Part shown: in pieces, positions 8,931 to 17,685 of the stretch
Layout of the letters: every line of letters starts with the position of its first letter
Position numbering within the stretch: position 1 is the stretch's first letter
Origin: Bacteroidia bacterium
GTDB taxonomy: Bacteria; Bacteroidota; Bacteroidia; Bacteroidales; Paludibacteraceae
Length of the DNA: 64,000 bases
Assembly: GCA_009929375.1 (NCBI GenBank)
Contig: SAAO01000008.1
Span: 50,882 to 114,881 of the forward strand
Reading direction: 5' to 3'
Notes under the pieces: model-generated
What the model saw: only the letters and a program-made list of their open reading frames with translations
What the model was told of the DNA's origin: nothing
Database searches by the model: none
Position numbers and translations under genes: made by a program

Positions 8931-9007
8931 ACTGAAATAATCAGTCGGTACCGGTCTGAAAAATGGTCGGATGAAAATTCGAAAATAAAATTCACAAACT
9001 CATTCTC

Positions 9008-10003
9008 ATGGAAAAAAACAAATTATACGAATTGCTGTCGGCTTACATAAAGCAAAAAAATGCAGGTACGAAAAACAGCGAGATGAACAAAGTCATTCGT
9101 CAGACTTCCGACGAGGAATTGGGTGATGTTTTATCCGGTTTGTGGAACGAATTCGAACTGACTGAAAATTACGATGCTGAGCTGAAAGCAAACTTTAAAG
9201 CCATCAAACGCAGAATCAAAAATAAACACATATGGTTCAAAACCCGACAGATCGTAAAATATGCTGCGGTGTTGCTTCTGCCGGTTTTATCATTGCTTTC
9301 AGCCTGGCTTCTTATCGATCGCAGTAATGTGCGATCTGAAAATGCCGTATTCTCGGTAAGCGTTGCTCCGGGCGAATCGTCGAAAGTACGCCTTCCCGAT
9401 GGCAGTGAAGTGAAACTGAATGCTGAATCGGAAATCACGTTTTGCAACAATTATCAGGAGAATAAACGAATGCTTCAGTTGAAAGGAGAAGCAGTGTTTA
9501 AAGTGGCTAAAAATAAGAAAATGCCTTTCGTGGTGGCTACCGAATATCTCGATGTGGAGGTATTGGGAACTACTTTCAATGTAAAAACCTACGAATCGGA
9601 TAATTTACACGAAGTAGCTCTGGTCGAGGGAAGTGTGAAGCTCAGCACACGTTTCAATGATACTGAGAAAAGCATTTACCTGCAACCCAACCAAAAGGCA
9701 GTCTTCGATAAATCGACCGGAACGCTTAGCGTGAAACCTTTCGAGGCAGAGAGTGAACTGGCATGGACAAAGGGAATTATGGTATTTCACGGCAGGTCGC
9801 TGCTAGAAATTAATCACGAACTCGAGCGTAAATTTGGCGTGGATATCCGTATGAATTATCCCGAAATTGAAAAGGATTTGTTTACCGGAACTTTCGATAA
9901 TAATTCTATTGAAGATGTGCTCGATATACTCCGCATTCACTATGGTTTCGATTATCGCATCAACCAGAAAACGGTGATAATTTATCCTTCAGTGAAAAAA
10001 TAA
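9008..10003 (+). CDS. FecR-family anti-sigma factor
   Basis: A 331-residue single-pass membrane protein. The N-terminal 80 residues are cytoplasmic and would hold the sigma factor, a membrane segment lies near residues 79-100 (YAAVLLLPVLSLLSAWLL), the FecR domain follows (VAPGESSKVRLPDGSEVKL), and the C-terminus is the Bacteroidota DUF4974 domain (FTGTFDNNSIEDVLDILR, ending KTVIIYPS). It precedes susC by 96 bases. It is the middle link between the STN domain of SusC in the periplasm and the ECF sigma factor encoded at 6473. The LamG gene separates it from that sigma gene, whereas the two are usually adjacent. Confidence 0.93.
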   Translation: MEKNKLYELLSAYIKQKNAGTKNSEMNKVIRQTSDEELGDVLSGLWNEFELTENYDAELKANFKAIKRRIKNKHIWFKTRQIVKYAAVLLLPVLSLLSAWLLIDRSNVRSENAVFSVSVAPGESSKVRLPDGSEVKLNAESEITFCNNYQENKRMLQLKGEAVFKVAKNKKMPFVVATEYLDVEVLGTTFNVKTYESDNLHEVALVEGSVKLSTRFNDTEKSIYLQPNQKAVFDKSTGTLSVKPFEAESELAWTKGIMVFHGRSLLEINHELERKFGVDIRMNYPEIEKDLFTGTFDNNSIEDVLDILRIHYGFDYRINQKTVIIYPSVKK

Positions 10004-10099
10004 GTATTTAAAAGTCGTTGATATACAGTTTTATTTGAAGAATTGTGTGTCAGCACCCTTAAATCAGAATAAATAAAAAATGATTCAATAAATCTATTC

Positions 10100-13000
10100 A
10101 TGAACAAAAAACAATTTAAAAACACAGAAAAGAACCGCAGAAAGTGGATTTTCCCGCTTATGGCTTTTTTGCTGATTTTTAGTTCGACGGGTCTTATGGC
10201 TCAGCAGACTAAAATCAGTCTTTCGGTGGAAAAAGTAAGTTTGCGACAGCTTTTTGCTGCCATCGAAAGTCAATCCGATTACAAGTTTTTGTACCGCGAT
10301 GTAATTCTCGACGACAAAAAGGATATTTCGGTGAAAGCCGATGGTCGCGAAGTGACTTTCATTCTCGATCAGGTATTGCCAGCCAGGGATTTGCAATACA
10401 AAATTGTGGGTAAAAACATCAATATTATTCGCAAAAGCACAACGGTTGCTACCGGAAATCCGGTAACTGTAAGCGGTACGGTGGTTGACGACAGGGGCGA
10501 ACCGCTGCTTGGAGTGACCATTTTACAAAAAGACAACAGAAGCAACGGACAGGTTTCTGATTTTAATGGAAATTTCTCTATCTCAGTTCCTTCAGGCTCA
10601 GTGCTGATGTTTTCGTATGTGGGTTATCTCGACGACGAAGTGGTTGTGAAAGAAAGCAAAGCTCTGCGTATCCGTTTGCTCGAAGATACAAAAGCCCTCG
10701 ACGAAGTAGTGGTGATTGGTTATGGAACCACACAGCGTAAAAGCGTGGTGGGTTCTGTGGATCAGATCAATGCGGGCAAAATTGAAGATCGTCCTGTAAG
10801 TAATCTTTCGCAGGCACTTCAGGGCGTTTCGGCCAATCTTACAATTCAAACAAAAAGTATGAATCCCAACGATAATCAAATGAGTATCAATATTCGTGGG
10901 GTAAGTACAATGACAAATAACGACCCTTTGATTGTGATCGACGGTTTGGTTGCAAACTTAAGCAGTTTGAACCAGTTGAATCCCAACGATGTGGAAAATG
11001 TCTCGATTCTGAAAGATGCCGGTAGTGCTGCTATTTATGGTTCGCGCTCGTCAAACGGGGTTATTCTTGTGACAACAAAAAAAGGAAAACTCGACCAGAA
11101 ACCGGTACTTAAAATGAGTTCGCTCGTAGGTATTCAAAGCCCCGATGTGTTATTTCGCCCGGTGGCAGGTTACGAAAATGCAATCCTGAAAAATATTGCT
11201 GCTTACAATACCGGCAATACATTGCCTTACACACCTGAGCAAATTCTCGATTTGCAACAAAATGGTGCCAACAGCAAATGGTTTCTCGACGAAATTCTTC
11301 AGAATGCCCTTCAACAAAACTACAATGTGAGTTTAAGTGGCGGAAGTCAGTACAGTTCTTATCTTTTTTCAGCCGGTTATCTGAATCAGGAAAGCAACTT
11401 TGTGTCGGGTTCGGCACCTGCTTACGGTATGGAGCGTTTCAATTTCAGAACAAATCTTGTAAATCAGTACGGACGTTTCAAACTTACCACCATCATGTCG
11501 TACAATCGTACGTCTTCAAATGCGCCTAATGCAAGTGTCAGCAATTTAATGGTGGACGGTAGCCGTATTCCAAACTATTATTATTACAATCAGAAAGATC
11601 CGAACGGCAATTACCTGATTAATGATGTATTGTCGCAGTTTACACCGCTTGCTACGCTTGAGGCTGCCGGATTTAATAAATATGATACCGATTATATCAA
11701 CGGAAGTATTGCGGGTGAGTTTAAAATCTTCAAAGGATTGACAGCCAAAGCGCTGATTGGTCTCGATCATTATGCCAATCACCGTTACAGTCGCGAGCTC
11801 GAAGTGCGCTATTACAGCAGTCCCGAAGCTACGCAGCCTTCCATTATTCAAAATGTGGGTGGCCGCACAAGCGACTGGAACGAAAAAGCTTCGACCATAA
11901 ACTCACAATTTTTACTCGATTATGCGCAAACATTCAATGAGTCGCATCAGGTGAATGCCTTGTTGGGTGTTTCGAACGAAGCTTACTCGCGTTTCTCGAA
12001 CGAAATATGGATGAAATATGTCGATCCGAAACTTGGTATTCCTACCTCGGAAACTGCCATTGCAGGGAATATGGGTGGAAACACTACTGCCATGGGCACT
12101 TCACTCAGCAACATCGCTTCATTGTTCGGACGTGTAGGTTATTCGTTCCGCGACAAGTATTATGGCGAAGTGAGTTTCCGTTACGATGGTTCTTCTAAAT
12201 TTGCCCGAGACAATCGCTGGGGATTTTTCCCTTCGTTGTCGGCCGGATGGCGAGTGTCCGAAGAGTCGTTTATGGATAATTACAGATCGCAGGTGGGCGA
12301 TTTCAAAATCAGAGGTTCTTACGGTATCCTGGGAAATCAGAATATTGGCGATTACAACTTCCTGACAGTGTACGATACTTACAAAGATACTTATGCTTTC
12401 AATGGCGTATCGGTAAGTGGAACAGGTTTTCGTTTGGGTAGTCCGCTAATTACATGGGAAAAATCGGCCACCTTTAACGTGGGTTTTGATGCCACTTTCC
12501 TGAAAAACAAACTTTTTGCGTCTTTTGATTTCTTCAATAAAGTGACTTCCGGAATTTTGCTTAATCCTGTCACTCCTTCGGTTTTGGGAACGGCAGTAGG
12601 TATGCAAAACTCAGGGGAAATGCAAAACCGTGGTTGGGAACTTACTTTGGGCTACAATCTGAAATCGGGCGATTTCAAACATGCTATAAGTCTGAACTTA
12701 GCCGATTCGAAAAACAAAGTGCTTTTATTCACTGGTTTCGAGGAAATTCATTCGAGCGATAATAAATCAGATATCATTCGTGTAGGTGCGCCTTTTGCTT
12801 CGTATTACGGATATCGTACCGACGGATATTTCAGCAGTTATGCCGATATTCAAAACAGTGCTTTGCCTGTGGGTCTCGATGCTTCGCAGCTTGCTCCGGG
12901 TGATGTGAAGTACAAAGATATCAACGATGATGGCGTGATCGACAACAAAGACCGTCAGATTCTCGGAAATGCATTTCCACGTTATACCTTTGGTGCGACT

Positions 13001-13504
13001 TACAATCTCGACTGGAAAGGGTTTGATTTGAGTGTGCTTGTGCAGGGTGTGGGTAAACGTACCATGTATCTGCGTGGTGAATTGATTGAGCCATTTCACT
13101 CAAATTATTCATATACAATGTATCAGCACCAAATGGATTACTGGACACCAACCAACACCGATGCGCACTGGCCACGTTTGGCGCTTGCCGGATCGACTTC
13201 TACGGTGAATAATTATGGCTACAGTTCCGAAATCGGAGTTTTCAATGCGGCTTATCTGCGTCTGAAAAATCTGGCACTCGGCTATTCATTGCCAAAAAAT
13301 GTAGCTACAAAACTTGGTATGCAGAAAATCCATTTTAGTGTAAATGCTCAAAATCTGCTCACACTTTCCACACTCACTTTCTTCGATCCTGAATCGTCGG
13401 AATACGGAAACCATATGGGTGGTACAGGTGGTGCGGGTGCTAATAGCGGACGAAGCTATCCTACACTGAAATACTTTGGTTTTGGTATTGATGTTGAATT
13501 TTAA
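10100..13504 (+). CDS. SusC-type TonB-dependent outer-membrane transporter with STN domain
   Basis: An 1134-residue SusC/RagA protein. In order: signal peptide (ending STGLMAQ), an STN domain near residues 38-112 (SVEKVSLRQLFAAIESQ), a carboxypeptidase-regulatory-like domain at about 120-205 (VSGTVVDDRGEPLLGVTIL), a TonB box/plug start (LDEVVVIGYGTTQRKSVVGS), the plug (INIRGVSTMTNNDPLIVIDG; KDAGSAAIYGSRSSNGVI), then a 22-strand-type barrel ending in FGFGIDVEF. The STN domain marks it as a signalling transporter working with FecR and the ECF sigma factor. With SusD (12 bases downstream) it would form the pedal-bin glycan importer. The substrate is probably an alpha-mannan oligosaccharide, judging from the GH76 gene in the operon. 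Confidence 0.95.
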   Translation: MNKKQFKNTEKNRRKWIFPLMAFLLIFSSTGLMAQQTKISLSVEKVSLRQLFAAIESQSDYKFLYRDVILDDKKDISVKADGREVTFILDQVLPARDLQYKIVGKNINIIRKSTTVATGNPVTVSGTVVDDRGEPLLGVTILQKDNRSNGQVSDFNGNFSISVPSGSVLMFSYVGYLDDEVVVKESKALRIRLLEDTKALDEVVVIGYGTTQRKSVVGSVDQINAGKIEDRPVSNLSQALQGVSANLTIQTKSMNPNDNQMSINIRGVSTMTNNDPLIVIDGLVANLSSLNQLNPNDVENVSILKDAGSAAIYGSRSSNGVILVTTKKGKLDQKPVLKMSSLVGIQSPDVLFRPVAGYENAILKNIAAYNTGNTLPYTPEQILDLQQNGANSKWFLDEILQNALQQNYNVSLSGGSQYSSYLFSAGYLNQESNFVSGSAPAYGMERFNFRTNLVNQYGRFKLTTIMSYNRTSSNAPNASVSNLMVDGSRIPNYYYYNQKDPNGNYLINDVLSQFTPLATLEAAGFNKYDTDYINGSIAGEFKIFKGLTAKALIGLDHYANHRYSRELEVRYYSSPEATQPSIIQNVGGRTSDWNEKASTINSQFLLDYAQTFNESHQVNALLGVSNEAYSRFSNEIWMKYVDPKLGIPTSETAIAGNMGGNTTAMGTSLSNIASLFGRVGYSFRDKYYGEVSFRYDGSSKFARDNRWGFFPSLSAGWRVSEESFMDNYRSQVGDFKIRGSYGILGNQNIGDYNFLTVYDTYKDTYAFNGVSVSGTGFRLGSPLITWEKSATFNVGFDATFLKNKLFASFDFFNKVTSGILLNPVTPSVLGTAVGMQNSGEMQNRGWELTLGYNLKSGDFKHAISLNLADSKNKVLLFTGFEEIHSSDNKSDIIRVGAPFASYYGYRTDGYFSSYADIQNSALPVGLDASQLAPGDVKYKDINDDGVIDNKDRQILGNAFPRYTFGATYNLDWKGFDLSVLVQGVGKRTMYLRGELIEPFHSNYSYTMYQHQMDYWTPTNTDAHWPRLALAGSTSTVNNYGYSSEIGVFNAAYLRLKNLALGYSLPKNVATKLGMQKIHFSVNAQNLLTLSTLTFFDPESSEYGNHMGGTGGAGANSGRSYPTLKYFGFGIDVEF

Positions 13505-13515
13505 TATTACAGATA

Positions 13516-15120
13516 ATGAACAAGAAATTAAAAATATATTCCACAGCCATTGTCACTTCGCTGGTGCTTTTTTTCGGTTCGTGTAACGATCTGGACCAGA
13601 TTCCTCAGGGACAGTTTACCGACGATACTTACTGGTATTCCACTGAAAAAGCATCCTATGTGCTGAATATGGGTTACAATCAAATGATGAATTCCGGATA
13701 TTTCTTCGCTAACGAAGCATTATCCGATAACATTTTCTCATGTCGTACTTCCGACGAAAAGCTTATTTCATCGGGTATTGCAAATGCTACCACAGGCCGT
13801 TTTGCCAACGAATGGGCCGATTGCTATGGCGGTATTCGTACCTGCAACACTTTTCTTGAAAATGTGGATCGTGTTCCCGATATGACTCCGACGCTCAAAG
13901 CGCGAATGATTGCCGAAGCACGTTTTATCAGAGCTTCATTGTTTTTTCGACTGACAAGCTGGTACGGCGATGTACCACTGTTCGAGAAAAACCTGACCTT
14001 TGCTGAGTCGAAAATTATTCGTCGTGCTCCACATGCCGATGTGATTAAATTTGTGCGCGAGGAACTTGATGCCGCTGCCGCTGCGTTGCCACCTTCGTAC
14101 ACCGGAAACGATGTGGGTCGTGTAACTTCGGGTGCTGCCATTGCGCTGAAAGCCAGAACTTATTTGTACGAAAACGACTGGGAAAATACAGCGCTGGTTT
14201 GTAACGAAATTATTACAAGTGAAACTTACTCGCTTTTCCCCGATTATGCAGGATTATTCAGTATTCAGAATCAGAACAATAAAGAAGTAATTCTGGATAT
14301 TCAATATGTGCCTTCGTTGCGTACCTGGAGTCAGTATTTCGATTTTGCACCACCTTCGGCTGGTCGTCGTGTAAATCAGCAGGCACCTACGCAGGAATTG
14401 GTCGATAGCTATCTGACTCTCAATGGCGATTCCATTCGTCAGACAGGTTCGGGCTATTCCGAAAATAATCCTTATGTAAACCGCGACCCCCGTTTAGCAG
14501 CCACAGTATTGTTCGATGGCGGAAAATGGAAAATGCCTGATGGAACCGAAATGACCATCAAAATTAAACCCGGCAGCGGAACAATTGACGAATATAAACC
14601 CGGTAGCGGAAACAATTCGCTTACAGGTTATTATATGAAAAAATACAGCGATCCAACTTATACCGGAAATTTCGAATCGGGTCTGAATCTGATTTTAATC
14701 CGTTATGCTGATATTTTGTTGATGTATGCCGAGGCCAAAAACGAACTTGGACAAATGGATAAAACTGTTTGGGATCAGACTATTAAACCAATTCGTGCCA
14801 GAGCCGGATTTACAACTGCCAATGCTCTCGAATTTAAAGCGACATGGACGCAGGACGATCTCCGCAAAATTATCCGCAACGAACGTCGTGTGGAACTGGC
14901 GCTCGAAGGTACGCGCGTATTTGATATTCGCCGCTGGAAAATTGCCGAAGAGGTGCTGAATGTATATCCGCATGGAGCAAAATACGGTCCGTCATCTATC
15001 GATAATGGCTATATCCGTCTCGATAAACGATCGTTCAACCCGAATCGCGATTATCTCTTTGCAGTGCCACAGGCTCAGAAAGATTTGAATCCTAATCTCG
15101 GACAAAATCTGGGCTATTGA
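13516..15120 (+). CDS. SusD/RagB-family glycan-binding lipoprotein
   Basis: A 534-residue SusD-family protein. The lipoprotein signal ends in FGSCNDLDQIPQG (Cys at residue 23). The family features DNIFSCRTSDE, ARFIRASLFFRLTSWYGDVP, TSGAAIALKARTYLYEND (TPR-like helices), IRYADILLMYAEAKNELG and RRVELALEGTRVFDIRRWK are all present in order, with the usual end (FAVPQAQKDLNPNLGQNLGY). It caps SusC at the cell surface and captures the oligosaccharide. It starts 12 bases after susC, so the two are coexpressed. Confidence 0.95.
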   Translation: MNKKLKIYSTAIVTSLVLFFGSCNDLDQIPQGQFTDDTYWYSTEKASYVLNMGYNQMMNSGYFFANEALSDNIFSCRTSDEKLISSGIANATTGRFANEWADCYGGIRTCNTFLENVDRVPDMTPTLKARMIAEARFIRASLFFRLTSWYGDVPLFEKNLTFAESKIIRRAPHADVIKFVREELDAAAAALPPSYTGNDVGRVTSGAAIALKARTYLYENDWENTALVCNEIITSETYSLFPDYAGLFSIQNQNNKEVILDIQYVPSLRTWSQYFDFAPPSAGRRVNQQAPTQELVDSYLTLNGDSIRQTGSGYSENNPYVNRDPRLAATVLFDGGKWKMPDGTEMTIKIKPGSGTIDEYKPGSGNNSLTGYYMKKYSDPTYTGNFESGLNLILIRYADILLMYAEAKNELGQMDKTVWDQTIKPIRARAGFTTANALEFKATWTQDDLRKIIRNERRVELALEGTRVFDIRRWKIAEEVLNVYPHGAKYGPSSIDNGYIRLDKRSFNPNRDYLFAVPQAQKDLNPNLGQNLGY

Positions 15121-15223
15121 GTTTAGTAAATCAAAAATATATTTTTAAATATTCTCACGTAAAAATGACTCCTGAAAAATGAACAGGAACTTTTATATGA
15201 CATTAAAAACAAATTATTTACAC

Positions 15224-16366
15224 ATGAAAATATCATATTTTAAAACTGCTTTATTTGCCTTGATGACAGTAGCTTTTGTTGCCTGCCAAAAGGAAAATAC
15301 TTTGAACAATCTGAATGTAGCAGCCGTAAAAACCCTTTACGAGCCGGTAAATAACAAGTCGGTGGTATTGCAATCGTCGGCTACAGCTAGTGTGTACTTC
15401 GAATGGGAGCCTGCGCTTGCTGAAGATGGTACTTATACACTTTATCAGGTGGCTTTTGACAAAGAAGGTGGCGATTTCTCGAATCCTGTGTACAAAGTAA
15501 CTGCCGATAACAATGGATCGAACAATCATGCAACCATTACACATAAACAGCTTAATAAAATTGCTGCGCTTGCAGGAATTCCTTCGGCTACTACCGGGAA
15601 ATTAATCTGGACAGTTATTTCGTCGAAAGGTGTAAATCCGAAAGTGGGTGCTACTGTGTACAATCTGGAAGTGACCCGTTTGGCCGGTTTTGCCGAAATG
15701 CCAACCAGCGTTTATCTGACAGGTGAAGCTACCGAAGCAGGAACTGATGTGGCAAATGCATTGGAAATGAAATCGGTTTCAGATGGTGTATACGAAATTT
15801 ACAGCCAGCTTACCGCAGGTAAAAACTATTATTTTGCAGATGCCAATGTGGGTAGCCCACGAAAATTCTACACCAACGAAAACGGAGTGTTGATGGAAAA
15901 TGGCGAAACTTCGGTTTCTGTGACAGGTGTTTATCGCATTGTGCTCGATTTTTCGATCGGTGCATCGACCATGACACGCATTACAAAATGTGAATTCTTC
16001 TTCTGTCCGCTTAACGAATTCCAGTTCGAACTTCCTTATGAAGGCAATGGCGTTTGGACTGCCAAAAGCAAACCAATTACGTTCAAACAGGAAAGCTGGG
16101 GACGTGACGAACGTTATAAATTCAGAATGACGACTGCCGATAGTTCAGGAGCACTTTCGTACGAATGGTGGGGAGCACCTGCAAGCGTCGATTCACGTCC
16201 TACAGGCCTCGATAGCTATTATTATCTTGTGGTAGCCGACAACAGTCAGTGGAACAACAAGTTTAAATTTGCCGGCGAAATGGACAATGCACTTGTGGAT
16301 ATGAGTGTTATCATGAGTGCTACAGGGCCTTATACCCATTCGGTGAAAAAAGTAGGTGACCAGTAA
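15224..16366 (+). CDS. SusE/SusF-like surface glycan-binding lipoprotein
   Basis: A surface lipoprotein of about 381 residues in the SusE position after susD. The ORF is open from 15179, but ATG 15224 gives a clean lipoprotein signal (MKISYFKTALFALMTVAFV, then Ala-Cys-Gln), so I choose it. An N-terminal SusE-type Ig-like domain follows (TLYEPVNNKSVVLQSS; SVYFEWEPAL), then starch-module-like beta domains (MPTSVYLTGEATEAG; LTAGKNYYFADAN; GVYRIVLDFSIG). It would hold glycan at the surface for GH76 cleavage and SusCD import. A strong hairpin sits in the gap before the GH76 gene. Confidence 0.8.
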   Translation: MKISYFKTALFALMTVAFVACQKENTLNNLNVAAVKTLYEPVNNKSVVLQSSATASVYFEWEPALAEDGTYTLYQVAFDKEGGDFSNPVYKVTADNNGSNNHATITHKQLNKIAALAGIPSATTGKLIWTVISSKGVNPKVGATVYNLEVTRLAGFAEMPTSVYLTGEATEAGTDVANALEMKSVSDGVYEIYSQLTAGKNYYFADANVGSPRKFYTNENGVLMENGETSVSVTGVYRIVLDFSIGASTMTRITKCEFFFCPLNEFQFELPYEGNGVWTAKSKPITFKQESWGRDERYKFRMTTADSSGALSYEWWGAPASVDSRPTGLDSYYYLVVADNSQWNNKFKFAGEMDNALVDMSVIMSATGPYTHSVKKVGDQ

Positions 16367-16390
16367 TTCTTTCTGAATCAAAATAATGAT

Positions 16391-16421
16391 ACCTGCTTCA
16401 TCACTAAAAAGTGAAGCAGGT
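16391..16421 (+). other. Intercistronic hairpin between SusE-like and GH76 genes
   Basis: A perfect 10-bp stem ACCTGCTTCA (16391-16400) / TGAAGCAGGT (16412-16421) with an 11-base loop. It has no T tract after it (GTCACTAAAA follows), so it is more likely an mRNA processing or stability element, or a weak attenuator, than a full terminator. Confidence 0.5.
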
Positions 16422-16446
16422 GTCACTAAAAAAATAAATTTATCAC

Positions 16447-17577
16447 ATGAAGAAACTAATTATAATGTGTCTGGCCTGCGTAGCTGTACTCTCATCCTGC
16501 GAAGAAGATTACAACAATATTGTGGTGACCGACAACAGATACGCCATCGACTGGAATGCTGCGGCCGATAGCAGTAGCACGGGCTTAATCAGCAATTTCT
16601 GGAACTCAACATCCAACTATTTCAATTATACTGCCACTGGCACCGAGTTTCATTACTGGCCACAGGCACATGGTTTGGACGTGTTGCTCGATGCTTACGA
16701 ACGTACAAAGGATGAAAGCTATAAAAGCTATTTCGATAAATGGTTTACAGGAGTAAAAGCCAAAAACGGCAACACATTTTTGAATTTTTTTTACGACGAT
16801 ATGCAATGGAATGCCTTGTCGATGTTGCGGGCTTACAATGCTACCGACGATGAAAAATACAAAACAGCGACCATCGTACTTTGGGATGATATAAAAACCG
16901 GCTGGAACGACAAAGGAGGCGGTGGAATTGCATGGAACAAAGGAGAACTGAACAGTAAAAATGCCTGTTCGAATGGTCCAGCGTGTATTCTGGCTGCCCG
17001 ACTTTATCAGCAGTTCAACGATGCAGCCGATCTGGAGTGGGCCACCAAAATTTACAACTGGGAGAAGGAAGTGTTGTTTAACCCTTCGAATGGTGCTATT
17101 TACGACAATCTGAATGCGTCTACAGGTGTTATCAGTAACTATATTTCTACTTACAATCAGGGTACATTTATTGGCTCGGCAGTGGAATTGTATAAAATTA
17201 CGGGTGAGAAAACCTATCTGAACGATGCAATTAAAGCAGCCAACTATACCATTAATAAACTGACTGCCAATCGTATTCTGAATGCGGAAGGAAGTGGAGA
17301 CCTGGCATTGTTTAAAGGAATATTTGTGCGTTACTTTACACAGCTTATTCAAACTCCCGGATTGGATGCTGCAACCAAAAAACGTTTTGTGCTTTTCCTG
17401 AAATACAATGCCAACGAATTGTGGTATACGGGAACAAACAAGCAATATGTGGTGTTTAAATCCGATTGGAAATCTGCTCCTTATTTCCTTTCTGAAACAG
17501 AGTTGAATGCTCAGTTGAGCGGTAGCATGTTGATTGAAGCAGCAGCCTCACTCAAGAAATCAGGCGATATGGATTAA
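16447..17577 (+). CDS. GH76 endo-alpha-1,6-mannanase, lipoprotein
   Basis: A 376-residue lipoprotein (signal MKKLIIMCLACVAVLSSCEE, Cys 18) of glycoside hydrolase family 76, which cuts alpha-1,6-mannan backbones. The catalytic Asp pair typical of the family is at residues 117-118 in NFFYDDMQWNALSMLRAYN. Other family features are FHYWPQAHGLDVLLDAY, GGGIAWNKGE with SKNACSNGPACILAARLYQ, and YNQGTFIGSAVELY. It is the last gene of the Sus operon. Being a lipoprotein in a Sus locus, it probably sits on the outer surface and makes oligosaccharides for SusCD, with GH125 finishing the chain from the end. A strong terminator follows. Confidence 0.92.
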   Translation: MKKLIIMCLACVAVLSSCEEDYNNIVVTDNRYAIDWNAAADSSSTGLISNFWNSTSNYFNYTATGTEFHYWPQAHGLDVLLDAYERTKDESYKSYFDKWFTGVKAKNGNTFLNFFYDDMQWNALSMLRAYNATDDEKYKTATIVLWDDIKTGWNDKGGGGIAWNKGELNSKNACSNGPACILAARLYQQFNDAADLEWATKIYNWEKEVLFNPSNGAIYDNLNASTGVISNYISTYNQGTFIGSAVELYKITGEKTYLNDAIKAANYTINKLTANRILNAEGSGDLALFKGIFVRYFTQLIQTPGLDAATKKRFVLFLKYNANELWYTGTNKQYVVFKSDWKSAPYFLSETELNAQLSGSMLIEAAASLKKSGDMD

Positions 17578-17603
17578 TAATCGTCCTGTCATATTTCAAA
17601 TTA

Positions 17604-17640
17604 AAAACCTCAGGAAAATAAATACATTTCCTGAGGTTTT
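17604..17640. terminator. Bidirectional terminator between GH76 and GH2 genes
   Basis: A perfect 14-bp stem AAAACCTCAGGAAA (17604-17617) / TTTCCTGAGGTTTT (17627-17640) with a 9-base loop, flanked by A-rich and T-rich ends. It lies between the stop codons of convergent genes and can serve both strands. Confidence 0.85.
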
Positions 17641-17685
17641 CTTTTCAAATCACTCTCTCCTCTCTTATTTTCTTATATTCAGTCT

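Noticed and set aside
16606..17445. A 279-codon open frame on the minus strand inside the GH76 gene
   Set aside because: The plus-strand GH76 gene has clear family motifs through the whole stretch. The minus frame has no signal, family or start context and is a codon-bias shadow.
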